Part shown: in pieces, positions 15,806 through 19,149 of the stretch
Position numbering within the stretch: position 1 is the stretch's first letter
How the letters are laid out: each line of letters opens with the position of its first letter
Assembly (NCBI GenBank): GCA_937967755.1
Contig: CALBTA010000151.1
Coordinates: forward strand, 1-19,149
From: an uncultured Planctomycetaceae bacterium
GTDB lineage: Bacteria; Planctomycetota; Planctomycetia; Pirellulales; Pirellulaceae
DNA length: 19,149 nucleotides
Direction of reading: 5' to 3'
Notes under the pieces: generated by a model
What the model was told of the DNA's origin: nothing
The model's database searches: none
What the model saw: only the letters and a program-made list of their open reading frames with translations
Translations under genes and position numbers: made by a program

Positions 15806-15921
15806 ATTTCAGCCTATGAGTGCGAAACGGATGAACTTGTTTCGCTCCGTCGCGATGAGCGCCGGCGATCCCTTGCCGGCGATGAAAAGCTTTTGCCGCG
15901 GAGACTTGCTCCGCCCGCATT
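15806..15921 (-). terminator. Three-hairpin spacer between the two WD40 genes
   Basis: Three stems lie in this 116-base gap. GCGGAG at 15898-15903 pairs with CTCCGC at 15909-15914 directly after the upstream stop, and the minus transcript continues with AAAAGCTTTT. CGCCGGC at 15860-15866 pairs with GCCGGCG at 15875-15881. GCGAAAC at 15822-15828 pairs with GTTTCGC at 15839-15845, just before the next start. The first could attenuate or end transcription. I see no convincing promoter in the gap, so read-through into the 1777-residue gene is still likely. Confidence 0.45.
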
Positions 15922-18900
15922 CTAATCTGCCCGGACCTGCTGGTCTGCCGGGGCAGCGGCTTCGGGCTGCGGCGGACCGATATTCCGAAGCGATTGCCCG
16001 TTAGGCCGGTACAGACGAAGCACCCCGTCATGCCCGCCCGCGGCAATGATGCCGGTGGTGCGGTCGCCGATGGCGTCGATGCTGTACATGTATTGTTCAG
16101 GCCCTGGGAAGTTCACCTGTACGGCACCGTTATCGGCATTGTGCATCCGCACCAGCGGATCACCCGCGCTGGAAACCAGAAACTGCGTCGCCCCGATGTA
16201 ACGCACGGCGGAAACCTGTTTGTTGAAACCGGCGATCGTTCGCACCCGGTCGCCCGACTCGGCATTCCAGGTCCGGATCGTGGCGTCGCTGCCGCTGCTG
16301 GCCAATTGCTTGCCGCCGCCCCGCCAGGCGACACCCGTGGCATAGTTGGTGTGCCCTTCCAGTTGCAGCAGCTGCTCTCCAGTTTGCGTATCGAATGTCT
16401 TGACGAACTTATCCGCGCCGGCGGTCGCAATCTTCTGCCCGTCTGGTGAAAACGCGACCGCGCTGATCGCGTCGGTGTGTGCATCGTCAAGGCTATGCAG
16501 CATCGCCCCGTCGGCGATGTTCCAAACCTTCAGTTCGCCGCTGCGCGAAGGAACGCCACCGCCGGTGGCCAGTAGTTTTCCATCGGGGCTGATGTCCACG
16601 GCGGCGACACGGTCGGCCAGCACGGAAGGATCAGCGATGTCGCCGATGACCCGTTCGAGCTTCCAATTCGGCCGCAAGTTCCAAACGATGGCGTTGGTGT
16701 CGGCGGAAGCCGAGACCAATGCGCCGTCAGACAGATAGGCGAGTTGGTGGACCGGACCCGCGTGCCCTTGGTAGCTCGACATGGGCTTGCCAGTTTCCGA
16801 ATCCCAAGTTTGCACCGCCGCCAGTTCTCCGCCGCTGGCCAGCGCCGTTCCATCAGGCGAGAACGCGACCGTGTGAACAGGTAATTGCGACGCCGTCAGC
16901 GCTTCGGTTGCTGCTTTCAATTGGGCGTCCAGATCGGCCACCAGCGCTTCGACGGCGGCGAGTGCATTTTTGCTGGCGGGAACTGCATCGGTGGCGTTCT
17001 GCAAATCTCGGGCAGCGGCGTCGTGCGCGCCCTTGGCGATGCGCTGGGCCGATTGGGCCTGGTCGAGTTCCGTCGCGGCAGTGGCGAACGGAGTTCCCAT
17101 CGCGATCGCTTTTTGGGCCGCGTCGGCCGCGGCTTGCGAAGTGTCAGCGGCGGCCTTAGCCGGGGCGGCGGTCGCGGCTTCTGCTTTCTGTGCATTTGCT
17201 TCCGCAGCGGAAGCGGCCGCCGTGATGTCAGCCAGTGCCTTGGCCAGTTGTGCGTCGTCAGCGCTGGCCGCGGCGGCAACGCGGGCTCGCTCGGCATCTT
17301 GGGCCAGCCGGGCCGCGGTCGCTTTCATGGTTGCGGCCGCGGCTTGGGCCGTTTCCATCGCCGCGGCGGCCCCTTTGGCTGCCGCTGCCGCGTCGATAGC
17401 CACTTTTTCCGCTTGACTCTTGGTGGTGGAAACAGCCGCCAGCGCGGTGGCCTTGTCGGCAACCGCTTTGTCGGCCGCGGCCAGCGCGGTCGCGGCGGCT
17501 TTCTCAGCGGCGTCCTTCACGGGAAGATCTTGTTCGGCCGCCTCGACGTCTGTTTTCGCGCTGGCGACCTTGGCGGTCGCTTCGTTCTTTTCTTGCGTTA
17601 GCCGCGCGACCAAACCTTGGGCGCGGATGTCACCTTGCATCTGGGCGAGCTGCACGTTGTTGGCCCCGTTCCAAAGCTTAACCGTGTTGTTACTGCTGGC
17701 CGAAGCGAGCCGCTGGCCGTCGCCGCGCACCGCCACGGACGTAACCGGCCCGCCGTGTGTCAGTTGCGCGAGCTGCGCGCCGGTGGAAAGATTCCAGCGA
17801 CGCACCGTGCCGTCGAGGCTGCCCGAAACCAGTTCCGGCAACTGGTCCGCCTGTGCCGATGGCTTGATCGCCAGCGATGTGACCGGTTGCGTATGCCCGG
17901 CGATGTGACGCAGCGCGTTGGGTTGCCAGGACAGTACCGTTCCATCGGCGGAGGCCGAAATAAATTTGTTGCCCCCGCCGACCGGCAGACATGAAGTCGT
18001 TTCGCCGGTGTGACCGACGATTCGCTGTTGAAGCAGGCCAGCGCCCACGGCGACGTCGAACACCAGCAATTCCCCGGTGAGTGTTCCTTCCGCTTCGGCA
18101 GATCCGCCGCCGGCAACGCGTGTTCCGTCGCGGGAAAACGATACGCAGCGCACTTCACCTGCGAACCCGGTCAGTTGGGCGGGCTGCGCTGCTTGTCCGT
18201 TGGCTGCGTTCCATAGTTTGATCGATTTGTCCGCTCCAGCCGAGGCGATCAACTGCCCATCGGCCCGCACCGACACGGCATGCACGGCCGCCCCGTGATT
18301 GGCGGAGAATGTTTGCTGAAATGTTTCGGCGTTGAACCCGCGAAGGGTGCCGTCGGCGCAGCCAGCCAGAATCAGTTGCCCTCCAGGGTGGAATGCCACC
18401 GCGGAAATCGGCTCCGACATTCCGCGAAGCGCACCGATGAAGCGCATCGGTGCCACACGGATGCTTCCCTTCGCGTCACACAATACCACCGTGTCGCCTA
18501 GCGGTGAGAACGCCGAAGTTGCCAGTTCCTCTTGCGGAACGATCTCCAACAATCGCCCATCCGCAACATCCCAAACCATCGCCCGATGGGCATTGTTGGA
18601 AACGAGCCGAGAATTGTCTGGGCTAAATGCAACGCTGACTACTTCTCCCTCAGTCGCGATTGTTTGGAGCGTCTTGCCGTCACTGACTTGCAGAACTTTG
18701 ACCGTCTGATCAGCCAGCCCGAATGCCAATTTTGACCCGTCGGGCGATATAGCAAGCGCGGCAACCGCACTCGATTCGGTAAGCGTCCGCGCGGCTTGCC
18801 CGTTGGCGGCATTCCAAAAACGAACAGTCTTATCGGCCGCAGCGGAAATCGCCTGGCTTCCCACCATCGCCACGCAGACGACCGGCCCCTTGTGCCCCGC

Positions 18901-19149
18901 GAAGTTAACAGCTTCCTGATTGTCCGCAACGTTCCACAACTTCAGGCTCGCATCCGCCGAACCCGAAAGCACCTGCGCGGCGTCGCCATGGAAGGCAACC
19001 GCCGTGACGGCGTCCGTGTGGCCTGTGAAGCGGGCGACCTCGGGAAACTTCGCGTCGCCCAGGTTCCAAGCCCGGGAGGTTGGAGCGGCCGAACCGCTGG
19101 CAATTGGCTTACCGTCTGGGCTGCAGGCGATCGCCGACGTCGGGCCCAC
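15922..19149 (-). CDS. Partial WD40 / coiled-coil / WD40 protein
   Basis: The frame is open to the right edge, so the N-terminus is missing; the GTG at 19149 lies inside a WD40 blade and is not a real start. The visible 1075 residues contain 12 WD40 blades (1-505; the first is cut by the edge), an Ala/Lys/Glu-rich helical region of about 250 residues (506-756, bases 16882-17634), then exactly seven more blades (757 to about 1055) and a short acidic/Pro tail. The last seven should close one propeller. The helical insert replaces the linker between two blades without damaging either. Residues 1-280 align blade by blade with blades 16-22 of the downstream protein. From memory, this C-terminal propeller (GGG-PSRSGELKVWN, FNKQVSAVRYIGA) is like that of planctomycete proteins with an N-terminal c-type cytochrome domain. 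If so, that domain lies beyond the window. Confidence 0.9.
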   Translation of the reverse strand: MGPTSAIACSPDGKPIASGSAAPTSRAWNLGDAKFPEVARFTGHTDAVTAVAFHGDAAQVLSGSADASLKLWNVADNQEAVNFAGHKGPVVCVAMVGSQAISAAADKTVRFWNAANGQAARTLTESSAVAALAISPDGSKLAFGLADQTVKVLQVSDGKTLQTIATEGEVVSVAFSPDNSRLVSNNAHRAMVWDVADGRLLEIVPQEELATSAFSPLGDTVVLCDAKGSIRVAPMRFIGALRGMSEPISAVAFHPGGQLILAGCADGTLRGFNAETFQQTFSANHGAAVHAVSVRADGQLIASAGADKSIKLWNAANGQAAQPAQLTGFAGEVRCVSFSRDGTRVAGGGSAEAEGTLTGELLVFDVAVGAGLLQQRIVGHTGETTSCLPVGGGNKFISASADGTVLSWQPNALRHIAGHTQPVTSLAIKPSAQADQLPELVSGSLDGTVRRWNLSTGAQLAQLTHGGPVTSVAVRGDGQRLASASSNNTVKLWNGANNVQLAQMQGDIRAQGLVARLTQEKNEATAKVASAKTDVEAAEQDLPVKDAAEKAAATALAAADKAVADKATALAAVSTTKSQAEKVAIDAAAAAKGAAAAMETAQAAAATMKATAARLAQDAERARVAAAASADDAQLAKALADITAAASAAEANAQKAEAATAAPAKAAADTSQAAADAAQKAIAMGTPFATAATELDQAQSAQRIAKGAHDAAARDLQNATDAVPASKNALAAVEALVADLDAQLKAATEALTASQLPVHTVAFSPDGTALASGGELAAVQTWDSETGKPMSSYQGHAGPVHQLAYLSDGALVSASADTNAIVWNLRPNWKLERVIGDIADPSVLADRVAAVDISPDGKLLATGGGVPSRSGELKVWNIADGAMLHSLDDAHTDAISAVAFSPDGQKIATAGADKFVKTFDTQTGEQLLQLEGHTNYATGVAWRGGGKQLASSGSDATIRTWNAESGDRVRTIAGFNKQVSAVRYIGATQFLVSSAGDPLVRMHNADNGAVQVNFPGPEQYMYSIDAIGDRTTGIIAAGGHDGVLRLYRPNGQSLRNIGPPQPEAAAPADQQVRAD

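Noticed and set aside
19147..19149. GTG at the window edge as the start codon of the partial WD40 gene
   Set aside because: It lies in the middle of a WD40 blade, with no signal peptide or upstream sequence visible. The gene continues beyond the window.

Overview
The window is GC-rich, densely coded DNA that I read as a planctomycete chromosome, probably of the Pirellulales. The reasons are the very large secreted WD40 proteins, a small envelope TPR protein, many genes with no clear Shine-Dalgarno sequence, and short hairpin repeats in almost every intergenic gap. The placement is an inference from style; no marker here fixes the taxon. I see no tRNA, rRNA, CRISPR array or transposase.

Left part (1-4493): a partial minus-strand gene leaves the window at base 1. 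It encodes a Pro/Ala-rich region, one membrane segment and a very acidic stretch. A good sigma70-type promoter and a perfect hairpin lie in its leader. On the other side of the gap run rpmG (ribosomal protein L33), recJ (single-strand exonuclease) and an M32 metallocarboxypeptidase, all on plus. Two hairpins fill the recJ-M32 gap. A REPIN-like pair of inverted palindromes follows the M32 gene.

Middle (4692-8304): a large lipoprotein-like membrane protein is followed by a CcmA/NatA-type ABC ATPase. This looks like a small envelope ABC module, but no permease is present. The pair ends in two tandem hairpins and meets a convergent block.

Right part (8317-19149): all genes are on minus. In transcription order they are a partial WD40/coiled-coil/WD40 protein, a 1777-residue secreted protein that resolves completely into 42 WD40-type blades, two small proteins with two membrane segments each, and a secreted TPR protein with its own likely promoter. 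The two WD40 genes are tandem paralogues: the visible start of one aligns blade for blade with blades 16-22 or more of the other. The 42-blade protein also carries internal super-repeats, a three-blade cadence near the N-terminus and an eight-blade duplication in the C-terminal half. This propeller cluster with its small membrane partners is the best candidate here for an undescribed envelope-associated system. Its function cannot be read from the sequence.
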